Counted from the stretch's first letter, positions 41,931 through 51,061 are shown. The stretch is DNA of 64,000 bases from Pseudonocardia autotrophica (GCF_003945385.1 NZ_AP018920.1:806001-870000); one strand, 5' to 3'. Notes: generated from the letters alone by a model not told the origin. Numbers and translations are program-made.

Positions 41931-43424
41931 ATGACCTTCACCAGTGAGGCCCCCGAGGTGGCCGGCGCGGTGTCCGAGCGGCTCGCGCTGCAACCACACC
42001 TGTTCGTGGACGGCGCCGCGGTGTCCGCCACACACGGGGGCGAGCTCGCCGTCGTCGACCCGGCGAGCGGCCACCGGATCGGCACGGCGGCCTGCGGCGA
42101 CGCGCACGACATCGACCGGGCGGTCCGGTCCGCGGCGAGGGCATTCCGTCCCGGATCACCGTGGCGGAGGATGACCCCGCTCGAGCGGGGCAAGGTGCTG
42201 CACCGGATCGGTGACGCGATCCTCGACCGAGCCGATGAGTTTGCCGAGCTCGAGGTGCTCGACGCGGGCAAGGTGCGCGGTGCGGCCCGGTCGATCGACG
42301 TGGACTTCGCAGCCCGCGCCTTCCACTACTTCGCGGGTTGGCCGACGAAGATCGTCGGATCGACCGTCCCGACATCGCACCCCGGCATCCACATCGCGAC
42401 GGAGAAGGAGCCGGTCGGGGTCGTCGGCGCGATCACCGCCTGGAACTTCCCACTGCTGCTGTGCGGCTGGAAGCTCGCGCCCGCGCTGGCGGCCGGGTGC
42501 GCCGTGGTCCTCAAGCCGTCGGAGGAAACCCCGCACTCCGCCCTGTGGCTGGCCGAACTGGCGGTCGAGGCCGGTCTGCCGCCCGGGGTGCTCAACGTGG
42601 TGCCCGGCCGCGGCGCGGACGCCGGGCGGGCGCTGGTCGACCACCCGCTGGTCGACAAGATCACCTTCACCGGCTCGACGGCGGTCGGCCAGGAGATCGC
42701 CCGCCGGTCTGCGGACCAGGTCAAGCGGGTCACGCTGGAGCTCGGCGGGAAGAGCGCGAACATCATCTTCGCCGACGCCGACCTGGACGCCGCCGTCGAG
42801 GGCTCGGCGGCGGGGCTGTTCTGGCACTCCGGTCAGACCTGCAGCGCACCGTCGCGACTGTTCGTGCACCGCTCGGTGCACGACGAGATCGTCCGGCGAC
42901 TGACCGCGATCGCCGACGGGCTGCGTCCGGGGCATGGTCTCGCCCGGGGCACGGAGCTCGGGCCGCTGGTGAACGCGGCCCAGCAGGACAGGGTCGCCGG
43001 GCACGTCCGCCTGGCCCGGGAACAGGGCGCGACCGTGCACGTCGGCCCCGACGTCCCGGCCGAGGGCTTCTTCCACCCGGCCACGGTCGTCTCCGACGCG
43101 CACGACGAGATGGCCTGCGCGACCGAGGAGATCTTCGGTCCGGTCCTGACCGTGCTCGCTTTCGACGACACCGACGAGGTCCTGCAGCGAGCCGATGCCA
43201 GCGAGTACGGCCTCGCCGCCGGCGTGTGGACCCGCGACGTGAGTACCGCGCACCGCGCCACCCGGGCGCTGCGCGCGGGCACCGTCTATGTCAACGGCTG
43301 GGGCCTGACCGATCCGGCTGCCCCCTTCGGCGGCTTCCGCCGGTCCGGCTACGGCCGCGACCTCGGTCCGGACGGTCTCGAGGGCTACCTCGAGACCAAG
43401 TCCGTCTGGACCTTCCACGGCTGA
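41931..43424 (+). CDS. NAD(P)-dependent aldehyde dehydrogenase
   Basis: A 497-residue ALDH: cofactor region AITAWNFPLLLCGWKLAPALAAG and KPSEETPHSA, base Glu in VTLELGGKSAN, nucleophile Cys in HSGQTCSAPSRL, and EIFGPVLTVLAF near the end. It oxidises an aldehyde to the acid that the cluster's ligase can activate. ATG 41931 has GAGGG 5 bases upstream; the adjoining ATG 41928 is equally in frame. First gene of a plus-strand operon running to 48318. Confidence 0.92.
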   Translation: MTFTSEAPEVAGAVSERLALQPHLFVDGAAVSATHGGELAVVDPASGHRIGTAACGDAHDIDRAVRSAARAFRPGSPWRRMTPLERGKVLHRIGDAILDRADEFAELEVLDAGKVRGAARSIDVDFAARAFHYFAGWPTKIVGSTVPTSHPGIHIATEKEPVGVVGAITAWNFPLLLCGWKLAPALAAGCAVVLKPSEETPHSALWLAELAVEAGLPPGVLNVVPGRGADAGRALVDHPLVDKITFTGSTAVGQEIARRSADQVKRVTLELGGKSANIIFADADLDAAVEGSAAGLFWHSGQTCSAPSRLFVHRSVHDEIVRRLTAIADGLRPGHGLARGTELGPLVNAAQQDRVAGHVRLAREQGATVHVGPDVPAEGFFHPATVVSDAHDEMACATEEIFGPVLTVLAFDDTDEVLQRADASEYGLAAGVWTRDVSTAHRATRALRAGTVYVNGWGLTDPAAPFGGFRRSGYGRDLGPDGLEGYLETKSVWTFHG

Positions 43425-43453
43425 GGCCGCCCCCCATTCCGTCAGGAGATGAC

Positions 43454-44578
43454 ATGAAGACCCGTGCCGCCGTACTGACCGGCTACCACAAACCCTTCGA
43501 GATCCGCGAGATCGAGCTCGACGAACCCCGCGCCGGCGAGGTCCTGCTGAGGATGTCCGCCGCCGGTCTGTGCCACTCGGACCTGCACATGGTCGACGGC
43601 GACAACGTCGTCCGCTTCCCGATCGTCGGTGGTCACGAGGCCGCCGGCGTCGTCGAGCAGGTCGGCCCCGGCGTCACCAGGATCGCGCCCGGCGACCACG
43701 TCGTGTGCAGCTTCACCCCGGCCTGCGGCACCTGCCGCTACTGCTCGACCGGGAAGCAGAACCTCTGCAACTCCGGCGCCACCATCCTCGAGGGCTGCAT
43801 GCCCGACGGCACCTTCCGGATGCACGACCCGGAGCTCGGTGACATCGGCGGGTTCTGCATGCTCGGCGCCTTCTCCGAGCGCGCCACCGTGTCGGAGATG
43901 TCCTGCGTCAAGGTCGACGACTGGCTCCCACTGGACAAGGCCGTCCTCGTGGGGTGTGGCGTGCCCACCGGCTGGGGGAGCGCGGTCAACGCCGGGGGAG
44001 TCCGGCCCGGCGACACCGTCGTGATCTACGGCCTCGGCGGGGTCGGGATGAACGCCGTGCAGGGCGCCGCGCACGCCGGCGCGAAGTACGTGATCTGTGT
44101 GGACCCGGTCGAGTTCAAGCGCACGACCGCCCTCGACTTCGGAGCCACCCACGTGTTCGCCACCGCTGACGAGGCGGCGACCGCGACGAAGGAGCTGACC
44201 TGGGGCGAAGGTGCGGACCAGGCCATCTGCGTCGTCGGTGTGATGACCGAACAGGTCGTCACGGATGCGTTCAACGTGATCGGCAAGGGCAGCACCGTCG
44301 TCGTCACGGGTGTCGCCGACCCGGCCGCGCTCACCGTGCACGTCTCCGGCTCGGATCTCGTCTTCAACCAGAAGACGATCAAGGGAACGCTGTTCGGCTC
44401 GTCGAACCCGCAGCACGACATCGTCCGGATGCTGCGGCTCTACGACGCCGGTCGGCTCAAGCTCGACGAGCTGATCACCCGGCGCTACACCCTCGACGAG
44501 ATCAACGAGGGCTACCAGGACCTACGCGACGGGAAGATCATCCGCGGGGTCATCGACTACTCGACGGCCGGGCGGTGA
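43454..44578 (+). CDS. NDMA-dependent (mycofactocin-type) zinc alcohol dehydrogenase
   Basis: A 374-residue medium-chain alcohol dehydrogenase. Zinc ligands: Cys in GLCHSDLH, His in GGHEAAG and Cys in VGCGVPTGWG; four structural Cys in ACGTCRYCSTGKQNLC. Rossmann loop GLGGVG. The sequence resembles the NDMA-dependent alcohol dehydrogenases of actinomycetes, whose NAD(H) is non-exchangeable and which are thought to be re-oxidised by mycofactocin. It would supply the aldehyde for the ALDH just upstream. ATG 43454 has caggag upstream. Confidence 0.87.
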   Translation: MKTRAAVLTGYHKPFEIREIELDEPRAGEVLLRMSAAGLCHSDLHMVDGDNVVRFPIVGGHEAAGVVEQVGPGVTRIAPGDHVVCSFTPACGTCRYCSTGKQNLCNSGATILEGCMPDGTFRMHDPELGDIGGFCMLGAFSERATVSEMSCVKVDDWLPLDKAVLVGCGVPTGWGSAVNAGGVRPGDTVVIYGLGGVGMNAVQGAAHAGAKYVICVDPVEFKRTTALDFGATHVFATADEAATATKELTWGEGADQAICVVGVMTEQVVTDAFNVIGKGSTVVVTGVADPAALTVHVSGSDLVFNQKTIKGTLFGSSNPQHDIVRMLRLYDAGRLKLDELITRRYTLDEINEGYQDLRDGKIIRGVIDYSTAGR

Positions 44579-45330
44579 GCGCCGTGGGCCACGCCGAGTT
44601 CGAGGGCACGGTCGCGATCGTCACCGGCGCGGCGAGCGGCATCGGCCGGGCCGCGGTCGAGCTGCTCGTCGAACGCGGCGCCCGGGTCGTCGCCGAGGAC
44701 CGGGATCCGGGGGTCGAGGCCCTCGGATCGGACTCGGTCGCGCCGCTGGTCGCCGATGTCGCCGAGGAGGACAGCGCCCGGCGGGCCGTCGCGCTGGCCC
44801 GGGAGCGGTTCGGGCGGCTCGACGTGCTCGTCAACAACGCCGGGATCATCATCAACAGGACCGTCGTCGAGATGACCCTCGACGAGTGGAACTCGGTCCT
44901 CGCCGTCAACGCGACAGGCGCGTTCCTGCATTCGCGTGAGGCGCTGCGCGCGATGGCGCCGCAGGGCTCCGGCGCGATCGTGAACGTCGGCTCGTACGCC
45001 TGTTACCAGGCGTTTCCGACGATCGCGGCGTACGCCGCGTCCAAGGGCGCGCTCGCCCAGCTGACCCGCGTGACCGCACTCGAGGCCATCGAGGCAGGAA
45101 TCCGGGTCAACGCGGTCGGCACCGGGGACACGGTGACCCACATCCTCGACGACATCCACGACGACGGTCCCGGCTTCCTCGCCAACCACGGCGGCGGCAC
45201 CCCGATCGGCCGCGCGGCGCAGCCGCGGGAGATCGCCGAGGTGATCGCCTTCCTGGCATCGGACCGGGCCGCCTACCTGGTCGGCTCGGTCGTGATGGCC
45301 GACGGCGGTATGAGCGTCGTCGCCGGCTGA
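44575..45330 (+). CDS. SDR family oxidoreductase
   Basis: A 251-residue SDR: TGAASGIG, NNAGIII, catalytic YAASKGA, and C-terminal VVMADGGMSVVAG. An unusual loop VTHILDDIHDDGPGFLANHGGG replaces the normal substrate-lid segment. GTG 44575 overlaps the alcohol dehydrogenase stop by 4 bp. Confidence 0.88.
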   Translation: MSAVGHAEFEGTVAIVTGAASGIGRAAVELLVERGARVVAEDRDPGVEALGSDSVAPLVADVAEEDSARRAVALARERFGRLDVLVNNAGIIINRTVVEMTLDEWNSVLAVNATGAFLHSREALRAMAPQGSGAIVNVGSYACYQAFPTIAAYAASKGALAQLTRVTALEAIEAGIRVNAVGTGDTVTHILDDIHDDGPGFLANHGGGTPIGRAAQPREIAEVIAFLASDRAAYLVGSVVMADGGMSVVAG

Positions 45331-45420
45331 CCGGCCCGGCAGCGGTACCGCGTCCCACGCAGTCCCGACGGGCGAGCCGCAGCTCCGCGGCCGCCCACGA
45401 GCGCTCCGGAAAGGAGCCCC

Positions 45421-46725
45421 ATGACCGGCATGACCTCGCCGGCGTCCCGCCGGGTGGTGTCCGCCACCTTGATCGGAAACTTCACCGAGTGGTTCGACTT
45501 CGCCGTGTACGGCGCGGTCGCGGTGATCCTCGGCCGGGTCTTCTTCCCGACCGACGACGCGGTGACATCGTTGCTCGCCTCGCTGGCGGTCTTCGGAGTG
45601 GCGTTCGTGTTCCGCCCGCTCGGCGGCGCGGTGCTGGGATCGATCGGGGACCGGTACGGCCGCCGCATCGCGCTGTCCACGGCGGTCATCGGCATCAGCG
45701 TGGCGACCACGTTGATCGCCGTGCTGCCCGGCTACGGCGCGATCGGCTTCTGGGCGCCGGTCCTGCTCGTGCTGCTGCGCTGCGTGCAGGGCCTCTCCGC
45801 CGGTGGCGAGTGGACCAGCGCATCGGCCTTCCTCGCCGAGTACGCCCCACCCGGGAAACGCGGCGCGCGGGCGGCGCTGATCTCCGCCTCGGGCGGTCTG
45901 GCGATCGTCACCGGGATCGTGTCGGTGCTCGCGCTGGAGACCGCGCTGTCGCCGGAGCAGATGCAGGCGTGGGGATGGCGGCTGCCGTTCCTGCTGGCCG
46001 CCCCGCTCGGTCTGGTCGGGCTCTACCTGCGTCTTCGGATCGACGAGACCCCGGTCTACCGGGAGCTGCGGGCCCAGGGCGCCGTCGCCGCCGCCCCACT
46101 GCGCGAGGCGCTGCGCACCGAGCGGCGGGCCCTGCTCATCGCGTTCGCCTGTGCGTCGGTCACCGGCGTCGGCTTCTACTACCTCGCGACCTACTTCGCG
46201 AACGCCATGTCCGTGGCCGGCTCACGCCCTGCCGCGCTGCTCGTGACATCGGTCGCGCTGGTCTGGTACGTCGCGCTCTGCGTCCCCGCCGGCCGGTTGT
46301 CCGACCGGATCGGCCGCCGGCCGGTCTACATCGGCTCGGCGATCGGGCACGCTGTGCTCGCCGTCCCCGTCCTGATGCTGATCGGCTCGGGTTCGCCGTG
46401 GCTCGCGCTGCTCGGCATGTGCCTGTTCGCGATCCCGCAGGCCGGGCTGAACGTCATGTCCTCGATCGTGCTGGTCGAGCTGTTCCCCGCCCGGACCCGC
46501 TCGAGCGGCGCGGCACTGGCCTACAGCCTCGGTGTCGGTCCGATAGCGGGAACCGCGCCACTCGTCGCGGCGGCACTGACTGCGGCCACCGGCACCGTCG
46601 TCGCCGCGGCGTTCTATCTGGCCGTGATCGCGCTGGCGGTCGGGATCGTTCTGATCCGTTTCCTGCCGGAGACGGGGGGCAGGTCGCTGACCGACGAACA
46701 GCCCGCCGAGACCACCGCCGGTTGA
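45421..46725 (+). CDS. MHS-family (metabolite:H+ symporter) MFS permease
   Basis: A 434-residue permease with 12 predicted helices. MHS marks: GNFTEWFDFAVYGAVA in helix 1, FVFRPLGGAVLGSIGDRYGRR (motif A, GDRYGRR), RCVQGLSAGGEWTSASAFLAEYAPP, and LFPARTRSSGAALAYSLG. Members take up dicarboxylates, shikimate, proline/betaine or aromatic acids with protons. It is probably the uptake system of the degradation cluster. ATG 45421 follows aaggag. Confidence 0.92.
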   Translation: MTGMTSPASRRVVSATLIGNFTEWFDFAVYGAVAVILGRVFFPTDDAVTSLLASLAVFGVAFVFRPLGGAVLGSIGDRYGRRIALSTAVIGISVATTLIAVLPGYGAIGFWAPVLLVLLRCVQGLSAGGEWTSASAFLAEYAPPGKRGARAALISASGGLAIVTGIVSVLALETALSPEQMQAWGWRLPFLLAAPLGLVGLYLRLRIDETPVYRELRAQGAVAAAPLREALRTERRALLIAFACASVTGVGFYYLATYFANAMSVAGSRPAALLVTSVALVWYVALCVPAGRLSDRIGRRPVYIGSAIGHAVLAVPVLMLIGSGSPWLALLGMCLFAIPQAGLNVMSSIVLVELFPARTRSSGAALAYSLGVGPIAGTAPLVAAALTAATGTVVAAAFYLAVIALAVGIVLIRFLPETGGRSLTDEQPAETTAG

Positions 46726-46762
46726 TCCGGTGCGCGTCCTTCGACACCCTCTGGAGGCCCCC

Positions 46763-47572
46763 ATGGCCGCTATCGCGCCGCTGCCCGACACCGACGTGGC
46801 CGACACCGGGCACGGCCCGCCGGTACTCCTCAGCCACGGCACGTTGCTCGACCGCACGATGTTCCTGCCCCAGACCGAGGTGCTGTCCGAGGACCACCGG
46901 ACGGTCGCGTGGACCAGCCGGGCCGGTACCACCCGGTACGGCACCGAACGCTCCCTCGACGACCTGGTCGACGACACGCTCGCGGTCGCCGACACCGCCG
47001 GTATCGACCGCTTCGTGCTGGCCGGCATGTCGGTCGGCGGGTTCATGGCCGTCGAGCTGGCACTGCGGTACCCGGAACGGGTCGCCGGGCTCGTCCTGAT
47101 GGCGACCCGTTCCGCCGCCTACACCGATCGGGAACGCCGCGAGTTCGGTGCACTGCTCGAGCCCCTGGACATCGACGGCCCGATTCCGGAGTCCGTGATC
47201 GACGCGTTCCGGTCGGTGATCTTCGGAGAGCGCGCGCTCACCGACCGGCCCGAGCTGATCGAACGCTGGACGACGGCGTGGCGCGCACGCCCGGCGCGAT
47301 CGTTGTACGGCGAGTACCGGTCGTGGATCGACAAGCCGGACCGGACCGCGGACCTGGCCCGGATCACCGTGCCCGCGCTGGTCCTGCACGGTGAGGACGA
47401 CCGTGGCATCGACCTCGAACACGCCCGCGTGATGCACGCCCACCTGCCGGACTCGACCTACGTGCCGATCCCCGGTGCGGGCCATCTGCTCGCCGAGGAG
47501 CAGCCCGAGGCGGTCACGGCGGCGCTCAGCGACTGGCTCCGCGCCGTTCGTCCCGGCGAGGAGCCGGCATGA
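46763..47572 (+). CDS. Alpha/beta hydrolase
   Basis: A 269-residue hydrolase with nucleophile Ser in GMSVGG (about residue 96), acid Asp in HGEDDRG and His in GAGHLLAEE. The oxyanion region is LLSHGTLLDR. 3-oxoadipate enol-lactonase and haloperoxidase-like enzymes share this outline; an ester or lactone substrate is likely. ATG 46763, ribosome site ctggagg. The 3' end is coupled to the next SDR. Confidence 0.87.
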   Translation: MAAIAPLPDTDVADTGHGPPVLLSHGTLLDRTMFLPQTEVLSEDHRTVAWTSRAGTTRYGTERSLDDLVDDTLAVADTAGIDRFVLAGMSVGGFMAVELALRYPERVAGLVLMATRSAAYTDRERREFGALLEPLDIDGPIPESVIDAFRSVIFGERALTDRPELIERWTTAWRARPARSLYGEYRSWIDKPDRTADLARITVPALVLHGEDDRGIDLEHARVMHAHLPDSTYVPIPGAGHLLAEEQPEAVTAALSDWLRAVRPGEEPA

Positions 47573-48318
47573 CGGACGCAATCAGCGACCTGACCGGGGA
47601 CGTCGCGGTCGTCACCGGCGGCAGCCGCGGCATCGGTGCCGCCGTCGTCACCACGCTCGCGGGCGCGGGGGCGTCCGTCGTCGTGGCCGGTGGCTCGGCT
47701 GAGCACGGCCACGCGCTCGTCGATGAGCTGGGACCGGCGCACCGCTACCTGCCGCACGACGTCAGCTCCGAGCAGTCCTGGGACGCGCTCACCGCGCACG
47801 TCCGTGCCGAGCTCGGAGAGATCACCGTCCTCGTCAACAATGCCGGGATCCTCGATCCCGGTTCCGACATCAGCGGAACGAGCGTCGACAACTTCGACCG
47901 GCACTACCGGGTCAACCAGCTCGGGGTGTTCCTGGGGATGCGCGCGGTGGCCGGGGCGATGAAGCGGGCCGGGACGGGCTCGATCGTCAACCTCTCGTCG
48001 ATCGGGGGGCATCGCGGCTACGCAAACCAGATCGGCTATTCGACCACCAAGTGGGCTGTCCGCGGCATGACGAAGTGCGCGGCAGTCGAGCTCGGGCCGC
48101 ACGGGGTGCGGGTGAACTCGGTCGCCCCGGGTTTCATCGGCACCACGATGATCGACGTCCTGCCGGGTGAGCAGATCGATACGGTCACCGCCGCCACCCC
48201 GCTCGGACGCCGCGGGACGGCCGGCGAGATCGCTCGCGCGGTGCTGTTCCTGGCCGCGCGGGGCTGTCCCTTCATGACCGGCGCCGAGCTGATCGTCGAC
48301 GGCGGGCTCGCGTTGTGA
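47569..48318 (+). CDS. SDR family oxidoreductase
   Basis: A 249-residue SDR: TGGSRGIG, NNAGIL, catalytic YSTTK, C-terminal AELIVDGGLAL. It resembles 3-alpha/20-beta-hydroxysteroid dehydrogenase-like members (HYRVNQLGVFLGMRAV), a loose similarity only. ATG 47569 overlaps the hydrolase stop; it closes the plus-strand operon before a strong terminator. Confidence 0.88.
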   Translation: MTDAISDLTGDVAVVTGGSRGIGAAVVTTLAGAGASVVVAGGSAEHGHALVDELGPAHRYLPHDVSSEQSWDALTAHVRAELGEITVLVNNAGILDPGSDISGTSVDNFDRHYRVNQLGVFLGMRAVAGAMKRAGTGSIVNLSSIGGHRGYANQIGYSTTKWAVRGMTKCAAVELGPHGVRVNSVAPGFIGTTMIDVLPGEQIDTVTAATPLGRRGTAGEIARAVLFLAARGCPFMTGAELIVDGGLAL

Positions 48319-48324
48319 ACGCTG

Positions 48325-48356
48325 AGGGGCCGGCAGCCCTGCGGCTGCCGGCCCCT
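48325..48356 (+). terminator. Strong hairpin terminator of the degradation cluster
   Basis: A perfect 14-bp stem (48325-48338 with 48343-48356) and a 4-base loop CTGC, starting 7 bp after the last SDR stop. It separates the cluster from the convergent LuxR gene and can work in both directions. Confidence 0.75.
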
Positions 48357-48388
48357 CGTCCAGGTCAGCAACGGCTACCGACCCGAGG

Positions 48389-49216
48389 TCAGATCAGGCC
48401 TGCCGCCCGGGCCGCGATGACCGCCCGCGTCCTGTTCTGGGTGTCGAGCTTGCGCATGGCGCTGTACAGGTAGGCCTTGACCGTGCCCACGGTGATCCCG
48501 AGCCGGTCGGCGATCTCGGCGTTGGTCGCTCCCACCGCGACCTGCCGCAGCGCCTCGATCTCGCGGGGCGACAGGGCCGGGGTCTCGCCGGTGGGCCGAG
48601 CGGTCGCCCGGCGCGCGCCGCCCAGGCCCTCGTGGATCCGGCTCAACCTGCTGCGCAGTCCCGGGTCGTCGGTGGCGTCGATCAGTGCCGCGAGATCGAG
48701 GAGTGCGCTGGACCGGTCGTCGGCGTCGGCCGGGGGAGCGTGCCGGTCGAGGAGGGCTGCCGCGTCCCGGGCGATGTTCGTCGCCACGACGCCCGCGTTG
48801 CGGACCGCGACGTCGCCGATGGGCCGGTGCTCGCGCAGCGCGCCGTACATCACGCCGTGCACGCGCCCGTGGACGACGATCGGGTAGGCCAGGATCGAGG
48901 CCAGGCGTTCGTGCTCGACGACCACGTGGTCGTAGTCGTGGGTGATTCCCGCGGTCGCGGCGTAGTCGGTGACCCGGCAGGGCGTCCGGCGTGCCATCGC
49001 CGCGCCGCCGAGGCCGCGCCCGGACAGGACGCTGAGCAGCCGCAGCGAGTCGCCGACGGTGCCGATCATCTGGTTGATCGTGAGCTGCTGCCCGTCGCGG
49101 ACCGTCCGGGTGGTTCCGCCGAAGACGACCGGCAGGCCGGTCGTCGAGCTGAGCTCGTGCAGCCGTCGGGGCATGACCGTGTCCAGGGCTCGGGCAACCG
49201 CATCGTCGTCGTGCAC
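48389..49216 (-). CDS. LuxR-type regulator with GAF-like sensor
   Basis: A 275-residue regulator: residues 1-160 resemble a GAF sensor (LPVVFGGTTRTV..., SILAYPIVVHGRVHGVMYGALREHRPIGD) and residues 210-275 form a LuxR HTH (LSPREIEALRQVAVGATNAEIADRLGITVGTVKAYLYSAMRKL). This layout fits the AcoR-like/bacterial helix-turn-helix regulators placed beside catabolic genes in actinomycetes. GTG/ATG at 49216 (MHDDDAV) follows aggagga. May control the plus-strand serine hydrolase or the cluster next door. Confidence 0.87.
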   Translation of the reverse strand: MHDDDAVARALDTVMPRRLHELSSTTGLPVVFGGTTRTVRDGQQLTINQMIGTVGDSLRLLSVLSGRGLGGAAMARRTPCRVTDYAATAGITHDYDHVVVEHERLASILAYPIVVHGRVHGVMYGALREHRPIGDVAVRNAGVVATNIARDAAALLDRHAPPADADDRSSALLDLAALIDATDDPGLRSRLSRIHEGLGGARRATARPTGETPALSPREIEALRQVAVGATNAEIADRLGITVGTVKAYLYSAMRKLDTQNRTRAVIAARAAGLI

Positions 49217-49521
49217 GAGTGCTCCTCCTTGTCCGGACGGCTCCCTCGCCGGCCTCGGACGTCTCGTTCTGTCAACGAGGCACGCCCGCGAGGGTTGTGG
49301 CAGACATGGTCCGGCGCGTCAATCCGCACGACCTCGGCCAATTGTTCACCCGTTCGGGTATTCGGGCAGCTCACGGCCCCCGGTGGCGCCGAGATCGGCT
49401 GTGCCGGGTGAGGAGGCCGTACCGACTTAGGTCGGTGTCGCCGTGACGTGCCCCGAACGGCCCCGTTGTGTCGCTCAGCGTGCGCAGTGAAGCGGCGCAG
49501 TGACACAGGAAGGAACCGACT
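49217..49521. promoter_or_regulatory. 305-bp divergent promoter region with three palindromes, no gene
   Basis: Between the LuxR regulator and the secreted hydrolase. Elements seen: CTCGTT-CTGTC-AACGAG (49263-49279, 6-bp arms), ACCCG-TT-CGGGT (49348-49359, overlapping an AT-rich patch TTGTTC) and ACCGAC-TTAG-GTCGGT (49421-49436, perfect 6-bp arms). The first includes TCGTTCTGTC, the same core as the elements at 26098 and 27357. No coding frame is convincing. Confidence 0.5.
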
Positions 49522-51015
49522 GTGCGAAGGAGCCGACGGCTTGCCGTCCTCGCCGTGACCGCGGCGATCATCGCCGGGGGAGCAGGCACTGCGCTCGCAG
49601 CGCCCACGTTGCCGCTGCCGATCCCGGGCATCCCGGGCACCGAGGAGGTCTCGGACTCCGCCGAGTGCGAGATGACTCGGACCGACGAGTACCAGCGTTC
49701 GACCCCGGAGGCCGTCGGTCTCGACGCGGAGAAGCTGCAGGCGGCCATCACCTACTGGAACACCACCGGGTCGGAGAGCCTGAAGGTCTTCCGGCACGGT
49801 TGCCTGGTCGGCGAGGGCGCCACCGAGAAGGTCTTCGAGCGCGTGCCGCGGCTGAACTGGAGCCAGACCAAGACGGTCTCGGCTCTGATCGCCGGTGTCG
49901 CGGAGAAGCAGGGCATGATCGACGTCGACGCCCCTGTCGGCGACTACCTGCCCGAAGGCCTCGGCGACGAGGCGCACCGCGCCATCACCATCCGGTCGAT
50001 CCTCAACATGACCACCGGCGCCCGGATCAACTACGTCCGCGGCCTGAACCTGGCCGCCGACATCTCGCGTCCCCGCGAGGTCATGTCGGCCCCGCTGCCG
50101 CACGAGCCGGGCAAGTACTTCGAGTACGACCAGACCACCCCGTCGCTGCTGAACTACGTGGTCCAGCAGGCGATCGAGAAGCGCGAGCCGGGCCTGGACT
50201 ACCAGGACTGGGCGCAGCGCGAGTTCTGGAACAAGCTGGGTGTGCCGGAGTCGGCCTACTGGTGGCAGCGTGACCGCGCCGGCAACACGCTGGGCTACTC
50301 GCAGCTGTTCCTGCGCCCGCTGGAGTTCGGCCGCCTCGGCGAGCTGATGATGCACGAGGGCACCTACGCCGGTGAGGAGATCATCAACCCCGGCTACATC
50401 AAGGAGCTGAGCTCGGGCTCCGAGGCCAACTGCGGCTACGGCTTCATGGTCTGGCGCAACGGCTGCGAGCCCGGCGACAAGCAGGTCAACGGGTCGCTGT
50501 TCAAGCGCGCCGAGATCGAGCCCGGTCAGCCGTGGATCGCGAGCGCGCCGAAGGACATGTACTGGTCCTGGGGCCTGCACGGCCAGCACACCTTCGTCAT
50601 CCCCAGCCTGGACATGGTCATCACCCGCAGCGGGGAGCAGCCGCCGGACACCCAGTCCGGGCTGACCCGCCTCGACGGTGACGCCCCGATCGCCGGCAAC
50701 CCCGGCAAGCTCGGCTACTTCAAGTTCTTCCAGATGGTCATGGGCGCCGTGAACGACATGCCCGACGACGTCCGCGCGACGCTGTCGGAGGACCCGGGCA
50801 ATCACACCGACCCGGAGTTCAGCGTCGACCCCGACACGTTCCTGTACCCGGTGGACACCGCGCCGGGCACCTACCTCGCGCTCGGTCCGCAGGCCCCCGA
50901 GGGCTGCACCGTCCTCGGCTGCGAGCAGGAGCCCAACGACGGCCTCCGCTGGATCACCGACGTCCCCCGCACCGTTCCCGGTGTGGTCGGTGCCGAGGAG
51001 CGTCCGAGCGGCTGA
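49522..51015 (+). CDS. Secreted serine hydrolase, beta-lactamase/esterase (class C-like) family
   Basis: A 497-residue exported enzyme: signal peptide RRSRRLAVLAVTAAIIAGGAGTALA, cleavage after ALA (about residue 26). The nucleophile motif is SQTK (NWSQTKTVSALI, about residue 113); the second motif is probably Y-D-Q in FEYDQTTPSLLNY, a change from the usual YxN; a late HGQHT resembles the third motif HxG. Relatives include D-aminopeptidases, esterases and 6-aminohexanoate-dimer hydrolase (NylB-like). Two Cys pairs suggest disulphides. GTG 49522 has aggaagga upstream. Codon use is uniformly GC-rich, consistent with high expression. Confidence 0.85.
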   Translation: MRRSRRLAVLAVTAAIIAGGAGTALAAPTLPLPIPGIPGTEEVSDSAECEMTRTDEYQRSTPEAVGLDAEKLQAAITYWNTTGSESLKVFRHGCLVGEGATEKVFERVPRLNWSQTKTVSALIAGVAEKQGMIDVDAPVGDYLPEGLGDEAHRAITIRSILNMTTGARINYVRGLNLAADISRPREVMSAPLPHEPGKYFEYDQTTPSLLNYVVQQAIEKREPGLDYQDWAQREFWNKLGVPESAYWWQRDRAGNTLGYSQLFLRPLEFGRLGELMMHEGTYAGEEIINPGYIKELSSGSEANCGYGFMVWRNGCEPGDKQVNGSLFKRAEIEPGQPWIASAPKDMYWSWGLHGQHTFVIPSLDMVITRSGEQPPDTQSGLTRLDGDAPIAGNPGKLGYFKFFQMVMGAVNDMPDDVRATLSEDPGNHTDPEFSVDPDTFLYPVDTAPGTYLALGPQAPEGCTVLGCEQEPNDGLRWITDVPRTVPGVVGAEERPSG

Positions 51016-51023
51016 CAGCCTCC

Positions 51024-51061
51024 GGTCCGGCGGGGCGTTTCTCCTGGCGCCCCGCCGGACC
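51024..51061 (+). terminator. Hairpin terminator after the secreted hydrolase
   Basis: GGTCCGGCGGGGCG (51024-51037) and its perfect complement (51048-51061) form a 14-bp stem with a 10-base loop rich in T, starting 8 bp after the stop. Confidence 0.72.
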
